From the IMG/VR virus record IMGVR_UViG_3300046714_000198, positions 1 through 41,534 of that record: DNA of 41,534 nucleotides. One strand, 5' to 3'. Of the stretch, positions 1 through 7,430 are shown piece after piece. This DNA is from a virus. The notes below the pieces were generated by a model. That model was not told where the DNA came from. It was given only the letters and a program-made list of their open reading frames with translations, and did no database searches. Numbering within the stretch: the first letter of the stretch is position 1; each line of letters begins with the position of its first letter. A program made the translations under genes and the position numbers.

Positions 1-489
1 GGACCAGTCCCGCATGACGTAAGCAGGATGGTAAGCAGGGATGACCTTGACAGGAACGTGCGTGCGGTCGGTCTGCAGCAGCGATCCGCGCCACGACTTG
101 ATCCCCCACTTTCCTGTCAGCGTCCAGAGCGCCACGTTGCCGAAGGCAACGATGACGTTCGGCTGCACCATCCCGATCTCCTGCCACAGCAGCTCCGCAC
201 CAGACTGGACGATCTGGCGCACATACTTGTCGCGCATGGGGACCATTTCAGGAGTAATGTCCTTCTTACTCTTCGCAATCCACAGCGAGATGTCGTTCTC
301 AGGCGGGCGCTCTCTGGCGACATTCGTGATGAAGCACTCGCTGCGCATGATGCCAGCCTCGTGCAGCATGGCGTCTAACGTCGATCCGGATGCTCCGACG
401 AAGGGAGCGCGCCGGAGCACCTCTTGCTCGCCGGGAGCTTCTCCCACCAGCATAATGCGTGCGGGGACTGGACCAGATGGTGGGACCAT
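1..489 (-). CDS. Uracil-DNA glycosylase domain, N-terminal part of a UDG-DNA polymerase fusion (cut by the left window edge)
   Basis: The minus strand from ATG at 489 stays open to base 1 and reads as a UDG-superfamily domain. It has motif A LVGEAPGEQE near residue 14, then PFVGASG, the beta-strand FITNVARERPP, VIVAFGN, and a closing motif HPAYVMRDWS. Family 4/5-type UDGs remove uracil from DNA. The iron-sulfur cysteines of family 4 are absent; only one Cys is seen. The start overlaps the stop of the upstream methyltransferase (TAATG), so translation is probably coupled. The last visible residues, HPAYVMRDWS, are also the first in-frame residues of the polymerase at the right window edge. I infer a single fusion of about 805 residues, like the UDG-polymerase of phage SPO1. 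The annotation is firm for the domain and inferential for the join. Confidence 0.85.
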   Translation of the reverse strand, partial: MVPPSGPVPARIMLVGEAPGEQEVLRRAPFVGASGSTLDAMLHEAGIMRSECFITNVARERPPENDISLWIAKSKKDITPEMVPMRDKYVRQIVQSGAELLWQEIGMVQPNVIVAFGNVALWTLTGKWGIKSWRGSLLQTDRTHVPVKVIPAYHPAYVMRDWS

Positions 490-1781
490 TAGGCCAGCCC
501 CTCTATCCGCTTGGCGGCGATTCCGTAATAGTTAGCTTCTCGCTCAATACCTGTAGCGAGACACCGAAGAGCGTGTGCAGCGCCGAAGATAGTTCCAGTC
601 CCAGCAAATGGGTCAAGCACTTTATCGCCGGCTCTAACTGATCGTTTGAGTAAGTCGGTGAAGAGGGAGACTGGCTTTTGAGCGCCATGGCCCAGGTTGT
701 CGTCCCCTTCTGTAAAGACAGTGTCAGGGTAAACTGCAGTGACTCGCTTGTCGCCTCTGTAAGCGTAGAGGATGATTTCGTAGCAGCGTCTTGGTCCATG
801 TTCGGGCAGAGGCAATCGCCCCCCTCCAGCTTTGATGTTAAGTAACGGTGTGCGGAAGACATTCCACTTCTGGCCGAACAGCTCCTTGAGCCAGCCAAAC
901 TGGTCAATGTCGCAGCACAGGTAGAGATGGGCGGCAGGCTTCGCGAGCCTGTCGAACCAGATGGCGGACGCTATCATCAGCTCCTGGAACGATTCCTCAC
1001 TGTCGCTGTACTCATGCGTTATTGTTGTAAGCTTTCCAGCAGCATCCCCAAAGCCATCAGCACCCATACCATAAGGAGGGTCAGTAAGTATAACGTCAAA
1101 GCTCGCAGGAGGCAGAGTAGCCATGACTTCAAGACAGTCTCCGTGAATCAGCTGGTGCGAGTGCTTGCCGAAGGTCAAGCCAACTGCCCGCGCGTGCAAC
1201 TCGTTGTCCGCTACCTGCTCTGCCCGCTCGATGATTTTGAAGGCTTCCTTGAGAGTCTTGGCCTTGACGACCTCTGGATTGTCAAGGTTCCTCGCGACGG
1301 CGAGCTGCTGCCGGACTCGGCTGTGAGCATCTCCGCCGACCTGACCAGTAACCTCTCGAGCTGTGTCAGCGACGGACTGAGCGGGATTCTGCAGGCGACG
1401 AAGCTCGTGAAGTCGTGCAACAGCGACAGCCTCTTCTTGGAAAGTAAGGTCGGCGCGGCGGATGTTCTCTTCGAGTTCAGCCTCAAACGCCGCGAGGGCG
1501 CTGAGCTCTCCAAGTGACACAACCGGGATAAGTCCTTCATCAACCTCACTATTGTCACACTTAAACGTTCCTCCAATTCCCCACAGGTCCTGGATTGCTC
1601 TGAGCCTTCGCTCTCCAGCAACGAGGGATGCTTTACCTTTTTCATCGTACCTCACTACTAAGGGTTGTAGAAGCCCGTGACTCCCGATACTGGTCATCAG
1701 CTCGGTCAGCTGCACAGGGTCGAACTCCCGCCGCTGGCGGTTGGTAGGAACGGATAACTCGCTTAGGGGTAGCAGTCGCAT
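489..1781 (-). CDS. ParB-like nuclease/partition domain fused to DNA methyltransferase
   Basis: This 430-residue protein has two domains. Residues 1-120 are a ParB N-terminal-like fold, with GLLQPLVVR near 36-44, the GERRLRA box at 56-62 and ENIRRADL at 105-112. Residues 200-430 are a DNA amino-methyltransferase, with the catalytic DPPY at 234-237 and the SAM-binding DPFAGTGT at 390-397. DPPY coming before the SAM motif indicates the beta class, which methylates adenine N6 or cytosine N4. Such fusions are known in phages and may protect phage DNA from restriction or regulate it; I cannot tell the target site. No cognate endonuclease is adjacent. It sits upstream of the UDG-polymerase gene with a TAATG overlap. 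A GAGG ribosome site lies about 9 bases before the ATG. Confidence 0.9.
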   Translation of the reverse strand: MRLLPLSELSVPTNRQRREFDPVQLTELMTSIGSHGLLQPLVVRYDEKGKASLVAGERRLRAIQDLWGIGGTFKCDNSEVDEGLIPVVSLGELSALAAFEAELEENIRRADLTFQEEAVAVARLHELRRLQNPAQSVADTAREVTGQVGGDAHSRVRQQLAVARNLDNPEVVKAKTLKEAFKIIERAEQVADNELHARAVGLTFGKHSHQLIHGDCLEVMATLPPASFDVILTDPPYGMGADGFGDAAGKLTTITHEYSDSEESFQELMIASAIWFDRLAKPAAHLYLCCDIDQFGWLKELFGQKWNVFRTPLLNIKAGGGRLPLPEHGPRRCYEIILYAYRGDKRVTAVYPDTVFTEGDDNLGHGAQKPVSLFTDLLKRSVRAGDKVLDPFAGTGTIFGAAHALRCLATGIEREANYYGIAAKRIEGLA

Positions 1782-1808
1782 GGGGGATGCCTCAGGAATG
1801 AAAAGCTA

Positions 1809-1871
1809 GGGGGTATTCTGGTTCTAGGCTGCGATTAAAACGGGGGGCCGTCCCGTTGGACGATACCCCCC
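1809..1871 (-). terminator. Nested hairpin, possible terminator or attenuator before the methyltransferase gene
   Basis: An inner stem AACGGG (1839-1844) pairs with CCCGTT (1852-1857). Read on the minus strand it is followed by TTAA. An outer stem pairs GGGGGTAT (1809-1816) with ATACCCCC (1863-1870). It lies in the 117-base gap between the DUF669-like gene and the ParB-methyltransferase gene, so it could end or attenuate the upstream transcript. The T-tract is short, so strong termination is doubtful. Confidence 0.4.
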
Positions 1872-1898
1872 AAGCTCAACGCCCGTACGGTGCCAAGA

Positions 1899-2366
1899 CT
1901 AGGCGAGCTTAACTACCCCTTTCACATCGTTGTAGATCTGGTCTCCGTCTACTCGCTGGGTCACGCTGATCTTCGCAGCGCGGCCAATGAGCTGGCGGAA
2001 GGAGAACGGCGTCCCCGGCTGGTTGAGGCCGAGCGCCTCCCTCAGCCGTCCGAGCGTCACGTTCTTGCCCTTCCCAGTGTCCATCCCCGTCCCGCTTTCG
2101 TTCAGGTCCAGCATGATGCCTTGCTTGACTGTCACCTTGTCGCGGCCCAGCTTCTCCTTGACTCCCGCGTCGTCCACGTTCCAGGTAATGTCGAGCGCGA
2201 TACCACTCGAGCTGCCATCCCGCGCCTTCCACGCCCGCGTGTCCACCTTCTCGATGACCGCGGGATACTCTCCTTGGTCGATCGGAACCGGCGCAGTCGA
2301 CATTGCGTCCGTCGTCTGCATATCGAGGAATACTGCTGGGTCGAACGATCCTACTGCTTGATTCAT
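1899..2366 (-). CDS. DUF669-like protein, putative single-strand DNA-binding/recombination accessory
   Basis: The product is 155 residues. The central part, with YPAVIEKVDTRAW, then ALDITWNVDD, and the later segment LGRLREALGL, resembles phage DUF669 proteins, which often sit beside single-strand annealing ATPases. Here it lies two genes downstream of a Sak4-like ATPase, which supports a role in phage recombination or ssDNA handling. No catalytic motif is seen. The family assignment is by eye and moderate. A 73-base gap without a recognised signal separates it from the next gene upstream. Confidence 0.5.
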   Translation of the reverse strand: MNQAVGSFDPAVFLDMQTTDAMSTAPVPIDQGEYPAVIEKVDTRAWKARDGSSSGIALDITWNVDDAGVKEKLGRDKVTVKQGIMLDLNESGTGMDTGKGKNVTLGRLREALGLNQPGTPFSFRQLIGRAAKISVTQRVDGDQIYNDVKGVVKLA

Positions 2367-2439
2367 AGCTGCTCCTATTGGTAAGGTTTCTTGAACGACG
2401 GTGGTGAAGAGGCCCAGCGACCGTCTGCGCTTTAGTGGG

Positions 2440-2631
2440 CTATTTCGGTAAGTTTACTGCCGTGGCGATCTTCTGGAACAGTTGCCCAACCGTCATGGCG
2501 ACTTCCAGTTCCGATTGGTCGTCATACCCAATCTTGCAGGCGCTCTTCTCTGTCGGGATGATGCAAGTGATCTTCTCCAGATTGATCACGAACGACTTAT
2601 CGTTGGGCAGTTCAATCAGCACTAAGTTCAC
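2440..2631 (-). CDS. Small conserved-type protein between Sak4-like and DUF669-like genes
   Basis: I take the GTG at 2631 as start because it overlaps the stop of the upstream ATPase gene as GTGA, giving 63 residues. An in-frame ATG further upstream would lie inside that gene. The sequence has alternating strand-like segments (VNLVLIELPND, SFVINLEKITCI) followed by a C-terminal helix (TVGQLFQKIATAVN). Its function is not recognised. Its place between two recombination genes suggests an accessory role, which is inference only. Confidence 0.65.
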   Translation of the reverse strand: MNLVLIELPNDKSFVINLEKITCIIPTEKSACKIGYDDQSELEVAMTVGQLFQKIATAVNLPK

Positions 2632-3452
2632 TCGGTATCTCCTGTTATACGTCCACCCTGCTTCTTCCAATTCGTAATGACCTGGCCAAAATCTGGCGAA
2701 AGACCATCCGCAACAGGAAGGTTTCGAGCCTTGAGGTCCGCACCCGCAGCGGCAGTGGACCAGCTGAATTTCGTTCCTTGCTTGTCGGCCATGATGACGT
2801 CAGAAAAGAAACGCGGAAGCTTCGGCGCCAGTTTCCGTCCGAGCGTTGCTGCCATGATCCGACTTCCACCCATGACTTCATCGGTTTCCCTCTCAGTGTG
2901 GGCGATTACGACGAGGTGGCACTGGGTGTCGGTGCAGAGCTTCTGGATAAGGTTCTCAACGAGCTGCATCGCCACACCCCAGTCGCCTTGATGCCTCACA
3001 GGCTTGCCACCGACCACCAGTCCCATCGCCATGATGCCGACACCAGTCAAGCCGTCAATCACGATCGCCCTGTCGGTGCCCCAGGTGCACACGTCGCCGT
3101 AAGCGATTCCATTCCTGTCGCACTCGAAGGCGTTGAGGGACTTGAGCAGCTGCACGAACTGGTTGTACTGCCCACGCTTGGGGTCGATCATCTTACTAAC
3201 GGCTTCGAACGACAACTTGTTGATCAAGTCAGCACTGTCCACCATCGACTGCCAGCTCTGCCCTGCGGGTGGAATGTAGTGCCAGTGGATCTTCTCAGCC
3301 GGCAAGTCACTGATCGTCTCGAAGCCTGACTCAGTGAATATGCAGAAGGGGGTGATTCCAGCGTTTACGAGAGTTCGCAGGGCGTATGTCTTGCCGCTGC
3401 CAGAGGCGCCAATAAGCATTTCCTTGACGCCCGGTAAAGGAGACTTGGCCAT
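2628..3452 (-). CDS. Sak4-like/RecA-fold single-strand annealing ATPase
   Basis: The start at 3452 is chosen for its AAGGA ribosome site 7 bases upstream, giving 274 residues. Walker A GASGSGKT lies near residues 15-22, a Walker B-like strand RAIVIDG near 130-136, and a sensor-type strand HLVVIAHTE near 185. This is the AAA_24/RecA-like P-loop arrangement of phage Sak4 annealing proteins, which promote homologous annealing together with an ssDNA-binding protein. Downstream lie a 63-residue protein and a DUF669-like protein, and a Fe-S nuclease is encoded further upstream. Together they form a plausible phage recombination cassette. A phage NTPase of related fold with another job is possible. 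Confidence 0.8.
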   Translation of the reverse strand: MAKSPLPGVKEMLIGASGSGKTYALRTLVNAGITPFCIFTESGFETISDLPAEKIHWHYIPPAGQSWQSMVDSADLINKLSFEAVSKMIDPKRGQYNQFVQLLKSLNAFECDRNGIAYGDVCTWGTDRAIVIDGLTGVGIMAMGLVVGGKPVRHQGDWGVAMQLVENLIQKLCTDTQCHLVVIAHTERETDEVMGGSRIMAATLGRKLAPKLPRFFSDVIMADKQGTKFSWSTAAAGADLKARNLPVADGLSPDFGQVITNWKKQGGRITGDTE

Positions 3453-3485
3453 GTGCCATTCCTTTAAGGGTGGGGGGAACATCCA

Positions 3486-3779
3486 TTATTGCATACCGGC
3501 CATTTTTTCGCAAGCAAGTCTTGTAACTATGGGGATAAACCTGGGGCGGCAGCCTGTATTCTCCGTGATATGGTAGTGCCACATCTTGCTGCACATCGCC
3601 ATCCAGTCGACGCAGCTGAGGCCGATTTGGTAGCCCAGGTTCAGCGCGTTTGGCAGGGGAATAGCACTGCCGGTGTGCCAGAGGAAGAAGAAGTTCTCCG
3701 TCACTTCGTGACGCCAGTAAGGAAGCGACCCTCCGATGGGGCGGCCGTAGAGGTCGCTGAGCCTCCGGTCCAGCTTCAC
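3486..3779 (-). CDS. Hypothetical protein, 97 residues
   Basis: The start is a GTG at 3779 that overlaps the stop of the membrane peptide gene upstream (GTGA). The product is rich in aromatic residues and has several Cys and His (CVDWMAMCSKMWHYH), which could bind metal, but no known motif is seen. It lies directly upstream of the Sak4-like ATPase. Function unknown; reality is supported by tight packing and unbroken reading. Confidence 0.55.
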   Translation of the reverse strand: MKLDRRLSDLYGRPIGGSLPYWRHEVTENFFFLWHTGSAIPLPNALNLGYQIGLSCVDWMAMCSKMWHYHITENTGCRPRFIPIVTRLACEKMAGMQ

Positions 3780-3913
3780 AGCCGCTTGACCTTAGTCCTG
3801 GGTGGCGGCGCTGGCTTGGTGCGGATGGCCAAGAGAATGCAGATGCCCGCGAAGGCGCCTGCGATGATGGATAGGATCAAGGCGAAGATTCCGCCAACAC
3901 TTATATCGCCCAC
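3776..3913 (-). CDS. Small single-pass membrane protein, 45 residues
   Basis: GTG at 3913 has a strong AAGGAG ribosome site 6 bases upstream. The start shares its last base with the stop of the gene above (TAGTG). Residues 6-30 form one hydrophobic helix (GGIFALILSIIAGAFAG, then ICILLAI). A basic, proline-rich tail follows (TKPAPPPRTKVKR). This predicts an inner-membrane peptide with a cytoplasmic positive tail. It is one of several micro-membrane genes in the early region. Role unknown; superinfection exclusion or host-membrane interference is possible. Confidence 0.7.
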   Translation of the reverse strand: MGDISVGGIFALILSIIAGAFAGICILLAIRTKPAPPPRTKVKRL

Positions 3914-4227
3914 TACTCTCTCCTTGTGTGATGCGTCATGCCCATGCCAGCGTAGGGACAGTCCTTCCTGTGCTCATGCCCGTTGGTCCAGCACTTGGGG
4001 CAGTAGGGGAACTTGCTACGATCAGGGGGCTCGAGCTGCGCCCACTCTGGGTCGTCTGCGCTTCCTGAGGCTCTCGTAGACGCTTCGACGTATCGAACAA
4101 GTTCGATGTACACTGGTGGCTCCAGGTAGATCGTGTTCGTCACTTGAACTCCGTTCTCAGTCGTCAGGGTCCAGCCGTAGCCGTCAGTCTCGATGTACAC
4201 TCCATCACCTAGATACTGTTTGTTCAC
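3913..4227 (-). CDS. Conserved-type phage protein with C-terminal Zn-binding cluster
   Basis: The product is 104 residues. The N-terminus (KQYLGDGVYIETDGYGWTL, then TTENG) matches a small protein family seen in many phages and bacteria with no assigned function. The C-terminal half adds a possible metal site, CPKC-x3-HEH-x3-C. The stop overlaps the next start by one base. Function unknown. Confidence 0.75.
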   Translation of the reverse strand: MNKQYLGDGVYIETDGYGWTLTTENGVQVTNTIYLEPPVYIELVRYVEASTRASGSADDPEWAQLEPPDRSKFPYCPKCWTNGHEHRKDCPYAGMGMTHHTRRE

Positions 4228-4481
4228 TTGATCACCTTAGCGAGGGCGCGAAGTGCAATAGCGCCAATTGAGCCACCATCGCTCAACTTAGCAATCTCAC
4301 GCAGCGCTGCCTGCAAGTCCTCAATCTCCTTCGCCGCGCGCAGACATAACTCCCACGGCCAGGAGCCGAATGACTTCGCCGACGTAGCCTTCAGCTCCTC
4401 GACCAGTGTCATTGGCTTGGCTGTCGGCGCGACTGCCTCCTTGGGCTTGATGTATGGGGACTTCCACTCAATTGGTTCCAT
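4224..4481 (-). CDS. Hypothetical protein, 85 residues
   Basis: This is a mostly helical small protein with a C-terminal amphipathic helix (EIEDLQAALREIAKL). It overlaps the next gene by four bases and the previous one by 14, typical of the packing here. No motif was recognised. Confidence 0.65.
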   Translation of the reverse strand: MEPIEWKSPYIKPKEAVAPTAKPMTLVEELKATSAKSFGSWPWELCLRAAKEIEDLQAALREIAKLSDGGSIGAIALRALAKVIK

Positions 4482-4821
4482 TAAACTTCTCCCACCAGTT
4501 ACAGTGATGAATGACTTCTCGCAGCAGCATCTCCCGCGGCATCGCCGCCCACAGGCGGTGGTCCCACTCCAGGATCATGCTCCCTGCGAACTCGAAGTAA
4601 TAAGGCGTATTCGCGCAGCCACACTTCTTCGCCCAGATCTCGAAGGGGCGATCCTCGATCACCGCCTTGGCCCAGACGCTGCCGCAGATGGGGCAGACCC
4701 AGAGCAGGCCGGAAGGGAGAACTAATTCCCCCCGGCGGAACTCTGACTCTATCCGCCCCTCGCCCAGGTACTGGCGGCGGTAGCTGAAGTGGACTGTATA
4801 GCCGAGAGGCGCGTCACTCAC
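4468..4821 (-). CDS. Zinc-ribbon-like hypothetical protein
   Basis: I choose GTG at 4821 because GGAGG lies 4 bases upstream, giving 117 residues rather than the longer reading from 4845. A CPICG pair in the middle and a later CGC pair about 24 residues on suggest a zinc ribbon. A tryptophan-rich C-terminus follows. Function unknown. Confidence 0.65.
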   Translation of the reverse strand: MSDAPLGYTVHFSYRRQYLGEGRIESEFRRGELVLPSGLLWVCPICGSVWAKAVIEDRPFEIWAKKCGCANTPYYFEFAGSMILEWDHRLWAAMPREMLLREVIHHCNWWEKFNGTN

Positions 4822-4969
4822 TGTCCCTCCACCACCAAGGCCCATTCTTCTTCATCCAGCGCACCCAGCCGTGGTCGATGATCCAGAGGATCACCCAGAT
4901 AAAGCCCATGACGAGGAGGTAGCCTGTAATCCCCTTCATTGTGTCCCAGAACTCGACGGAATGGATCAT
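4814..4969 (-). CDS. Small single-pass membrane protein, 51 residues
   Basis: The ATG at 4969 overlaps the stop of the nuclease gene (ATGA), and its own stop overlaps the next start by 8 bases. One hydrophobic segment (ITGYLLVMGFIWVILWII) is followed by a basic, Trp-rich tail (WVRWMKKNGPWWW). The arrangement predicts a coupled inner-membrane peptide. Function unknown. Confidence 0.7.
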   Translation of the reverse strand: MIHSVEFWDTMKGITGYLLVMGFIWVILWIIDHGWVRWMKKNGPWWWRDSE

Positions 4970-5889
4970 GACTCGATCCCTTCGTAGCCCACGATCGGCG
5001 TCTCTGTGCGTTCGAGGGGGTCCCAGTGCCGGCGCTCAAAGTATATCTTCAGCCATCCGAGAGGATCTGGCGACTTGCAGACTTGTCGGAACTGGCACCC
5101 GCCGTAGCTGTCGCAGGCGTCCCCGAGGTTGTAGTCGAACCAGCCTTCCTTGTAGGCCTCGGCGAGTCTCCGAAGGTCCCGTACTGTCTGCTCGAGCCAC
5201 CTGTCGATTTCCCAAGGGCTACGGTTAGTGATAGCCTGAGCGGAGCCGTACTTTGTCTTAAGTATTGACACACCTCGCACGAGCACTCCGTTAACACTAA
5301 TTCCAGCCTCTCGTGCGGCCCAACAGTAGCCAGTAAACTGGCCACGAAGTTCCCATTTTGAGGCCCAACTGTCACCAAGCTGCGTCGTTGTTTTATCGTC
5401 TTCGACATACACGCCTCCTGCGAAGTCACAGAGCATATCTGATCGCCCTGCGTAGATGATCGGCTCGCCAGTTACTGGATGGTTGAACGGGAGAGGCTGT
5501 GCAAAGCTGAACTCAATCGCGTGCTTGCCCGACGGCATGAGCTTGGGCTTCGCGTGATCGGTCTCCAGCGGCCACTCGTTGAAGTAGAACTCGAGCGCGC
5601 CTGCCATTCGCTCTGCGGTCTTCGCGCTACCCTGTGGCGGCTCGAAGTTGCCGTAGAAGCGCAGCAGCGCGTTCAGGCCTCGCGCGACTGCCGTCTCGCT
5701 ATCAACCTTATCTTCGTAGAACGCCCGGCGGGCAGCCTCCAGGCCGTGGGCGAACGCTCCGCCTGCGTGTAGGTGTACTGACTCACCCTGGGGCTTCCAC
5801 CCCTGTAAGTGGGAGCGGCTGGCCTTCTGCAGGCAGCCCCTCACGTCGTTCATCATGCTGTTGTCTACTACTTGTGGAAAGGGTATCAT
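4966..5889 (-). CDS. Cas4/RecB-like PD-(D/E)XK nuclease with Fe-S cysteines
   Basis: The product is 307 residues from ATG 5889; starts at Met12 or Met13 are possible and would shorten the overlap with the upstream gene. The nuclease core shows D151 (AGRSDML), then EDDKT at 163-167 (the D-x-K of motif II-III) and a QFTGY helix near 184. One N-terminal Cys (C19) plus three C-terminal Cys (C259, C265, C271) match the 4Fe-4S pattern of Cas4 and AddB. Such enzymes resect DNA ends. With the Sak4-like ATPase downstream it likely serves phage recombination or replication. Confidence 0.85.
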   Translation of the reverse strand: MIPFPQVVDNSMMNDVRGCLQKASRSHLQGWKPQGESVHLHAGGAFAHGLEAARRAFYEDKVDSETAVARGLNALLRFYGNFEPPQGSAKTAERMAGALEFYFNEWPLETDHAKPKLMPSGKHAIEFSFAQPLPFNHPVTGEPIIYAGRSDMLCDFAGGVYVEDDKTTTQLGDSWASKWELRGQFTGYCWAAREAGISVNGVLVRGVSILKTKYGSAQAITNRSPWEIDRWLEQTVRDLRRLAEAYKEGWFDYNLGDACDSYGGCQFRQVCKSPDPLGWLKIYFERRHWDPLERTETPIVGYEGIES

Positions 5890-6025
5890 CTATGGCCTCG
5901 TTGTATTCCCTGAGGATATCCAGGGCCGCTTCCTTAAAGTGTGCGGGTATGTAGTCGTACTCGATCAGGCCGAGGAGGAATCCCATCGCTCGAGCCCTTG
6001 CTATGTCGAGTTTCTCTTGGTTCAT
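5783..6025 (-). CDS. Hypothetical protein, 80 residues
   Basis: The N-terminal 45 residues are helical (MNQEKLDIARARAMGFLLGL). The C-terminal third overlaps the start of the nuclease gene by about 107 bases and may be of low constraint. The start overlaps the stop of the upstream gene. Function unknown. Confidence 0.6.
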   Translation of the reverse strand: MNQEKLDIARARAMGFLLGLIEYDYIPAHFKEAALDILREYNEAIDDTLSTSSRQQHDERREGLPAEGQPLPLTGVEAPG

Positions 6026-6234
6026 GGCATATTGTCGAATTCAGCCAGCAGCTCGTCCCCGCTCTTCACGGGGGCCTTCGCTCGCTTCGCCGCGCCCGCT
6101 ACCGCCGCTGCACTACGCGACTGGCGCAGGAATCGAAGGGCTTGTCGCGCCTCCTCGTCCGTCAGCGTCTTGTTGATCGCCTTCTGCCGCCAGAGGTCCA
6201 CCTGCACCGCCGTCGGTTGGTCTTCGATGTTCAT
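6022..6234 (-). CDS. Small phage protein with C-terminal GDELLAEFD tail
   Basis: The product is 70 residues. The N-terminal part (VDLWRQKAINKTLTDEEAR) resembles a widespread small phage family of unknown function. The tail SGDELLAEFDNMP resembles the acidic C-terminal motif of the proteins at 7831-8457 and 12453-12980, suggesting a shared binding partner. It overlaps the next gene by four bases. Confidence 0.7.
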   Translation of the reverse strand: MNIEDQPTAVQVDLWRQKAINKTLTDEEARQALRFLRQSRSAAAVAGAAKRAKAPVKSGDELLAEFDNMP

Positions 6235-6418
6235 TGCTTTGCTCCTTGATGTGATCCAAGTGGCGACGGAATGCCGCCTCCGCGAACTCGCTCAGCCGTC
6301 CCTTGGGGATGCCGCCGTGAGCGTCACTGTACAGGACGAGATGGACTTCGCCCACCAGTGGCGCTGGCAGCATCAGGTGGAGATCGACTGGGCGCTCTAG
6401 CTTGCGTGGGGCTGGCAC
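6113..6418 (-). CDS. Conserved-type phage hypothetical protein
   Basis: The start is a GTG at 6418, just after the stop of the upstream gene. The N-terminal 55 residues (RKLERPVDLHLMLPAPLV, later IPKGRLSEF) look like a small phage family I have seen with no assigned function. The last 40 residues overlap the following gene in another frame and are low-complexity, so the functional part is probably the N-terminal half. Confidence 0.65.
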   Translation of the reverse strand: MPAPRKLERPVDLHLMLPAPLVGEVHLVLYSDAHGGIPKGRLSEFAEAAFRRHLDHIKEQSNEHRRPTDGGAGGPLAAEGDQQDADGRGGATSPSIPAPVA

Positions 6419-6619
6419 TTAGTCCTCCAATCTGCAGTTTGTCTGCTTCACGTGGACAGTGTCGCCCACCTTGTAGGCCCCAGAGGCTTCCAGTAATTCC
6501 ACTGTCAAGCCACCTGTCTTGCGGGAGCGTCGTATGACCATGCCAAGCACATTCTGCAGTGGTCCACTTGTAACACGCACCCTTGGGAAATCCCACTTGA
6601 ACGCTCCTCGCTTAGTCAT
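6419..6619 (-). CDS. Hypothetical protein, 66 residues
   Basis: This is a basic N-terminus followed by a beta-rich segment (GLTVELLEASGAYKVGDTV). It overlaps the gene upstream by four bases. No known motif. Confidence 0.6.
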   Translation of the reverse strand: MTKRGAFKWDFPRVRVTSGPLQNVLGMVIRRSRKTGGLTVELLEASGAYKVGDTVHVKQTNCRLED

Positions 6620-7158
6620 CGCTCGGCCTGTCCAGTCGCTACGTCAATCGCGATTACGCACTCCACGCAGTCGTAGCACAGCTCGACTAGGCCCTGGTCG
6701 TGGAACTCGGTGCGCTCCGGCAACTGCTCAACGGGCTTGCCCGCTGTCAGCCTCCTCGCGTTGGGATCGCTGGCGTGCTTCTGCTCAGTCATCCACCCCA
6801 TGAACAGCCGGTGCTTGGCTGCACACATCGCGCAGGTTTGCGTATAGAAGAGAGCGACCGCGCCAACGGTGAGCCAGACTCGGCCTTCCTCCAGCCGCTT
6901 GATTTCCGCGACTAGCTGAGCACGCTCGCTGTCCGCACTCTCGTGGGTCGAGCGGCTGATGGAAGCGAGACGCTTGCGCGCCTGCTTGAGCCTCTTCTCC
7001 TCTGCCGTCGCCGCGGTCGCTTCTGCTAGCAAGTCGTCGAGGTCGCTGAAGTCATCGGCATCCTCAACGGCGTCTTGCTCGTCGTCCTGCGCCGCGTCAG
7101 CGAGCAGGTCAGCTTCCATATCGAAGCTGTCTAGTATGGTGTCGCCGCTGGTTGTCAT
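6616..7158 (-). CDS. Acidic hypothetical protein with possible Zn-binding Cys pairs
   Basis: The product is 180 residues. Residues 1-45 are strongly acidic (AQDDEQDAVEDADDFSDLDD). A basic coiled-coil-like helix follows, then a hydrophobic stretch leading into CAMC and, near the C-terminus, CYDC. Two CxxC pairs suggest a bound zinc. Its start overlaps the upstream stop. Function unknown. Confidence 0.65.
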   Translation of the reverse strand: MTTSGDTILDSFDMEADLLADAAQDDEQDAVEDADDFSDLDDLLAEATAATAEEKRLKQARKRLASISRSTHESADSERAQLVAEIKRLEEGRVWLTVGAVALFYTQTCAMCAAKHRLFMGWMTEQKHASDPNARRLTAGKPVEQLPERTEFHDQGLVELCYDCVECVIAIDVATGQAER

Positions 7159-7394
7159 TGCCTTGTCCCCTTCGCCTTAATCTCCATCATCTTCATGACA
7201 GCCGGCTTGAGGGAGTCGAGCAACTCGCAGGGATCGCCAATGTCGCCCTCGCTCAAGGCGTTGACCAGCTCGAAACTAAAGGCAGCTATCGCTATGTCTC
7301 TGGGATAGTGCGCTGCCTTCTCGACCATGAAAGCGTTGATGGCTAGTTGCAGCTCCTCAAACGCAGCGAAGTCTTTCTCGTTTGTTGGGTCCAT
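7155..7394 (-). CDS. Hypothetical protein, 79 residues, first gene after the 7.43 kb repeat element
   Basis: This is a helical small protein (FEELQLAINAFMVEKAAHY). It follows a gap of 106 bases that holds a repeat element and a hairpin, so it may begin a transcript. Function unknown. Confidence 0.6.
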   Translation of the reverse strand: MDPTNEKDFAAFEELQLAINAFMVEKAAHYPRDIAIAAFSFELVNALSEGDIGDPCELLDSLKPAVMKMMEIKAKGTRQ

Positions 7395-7430
7395 CTGGGT
7401 TCTCCGTCATCTGACTATCCGGGCGGATGC

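Noticed and set aside
28-535. Plus-strand open frames opposite the UDG domain
   Set aside because: The opposite strand has clear UDG motifs and correct operon overlaps; these frames lack ribosome sites and motifs.
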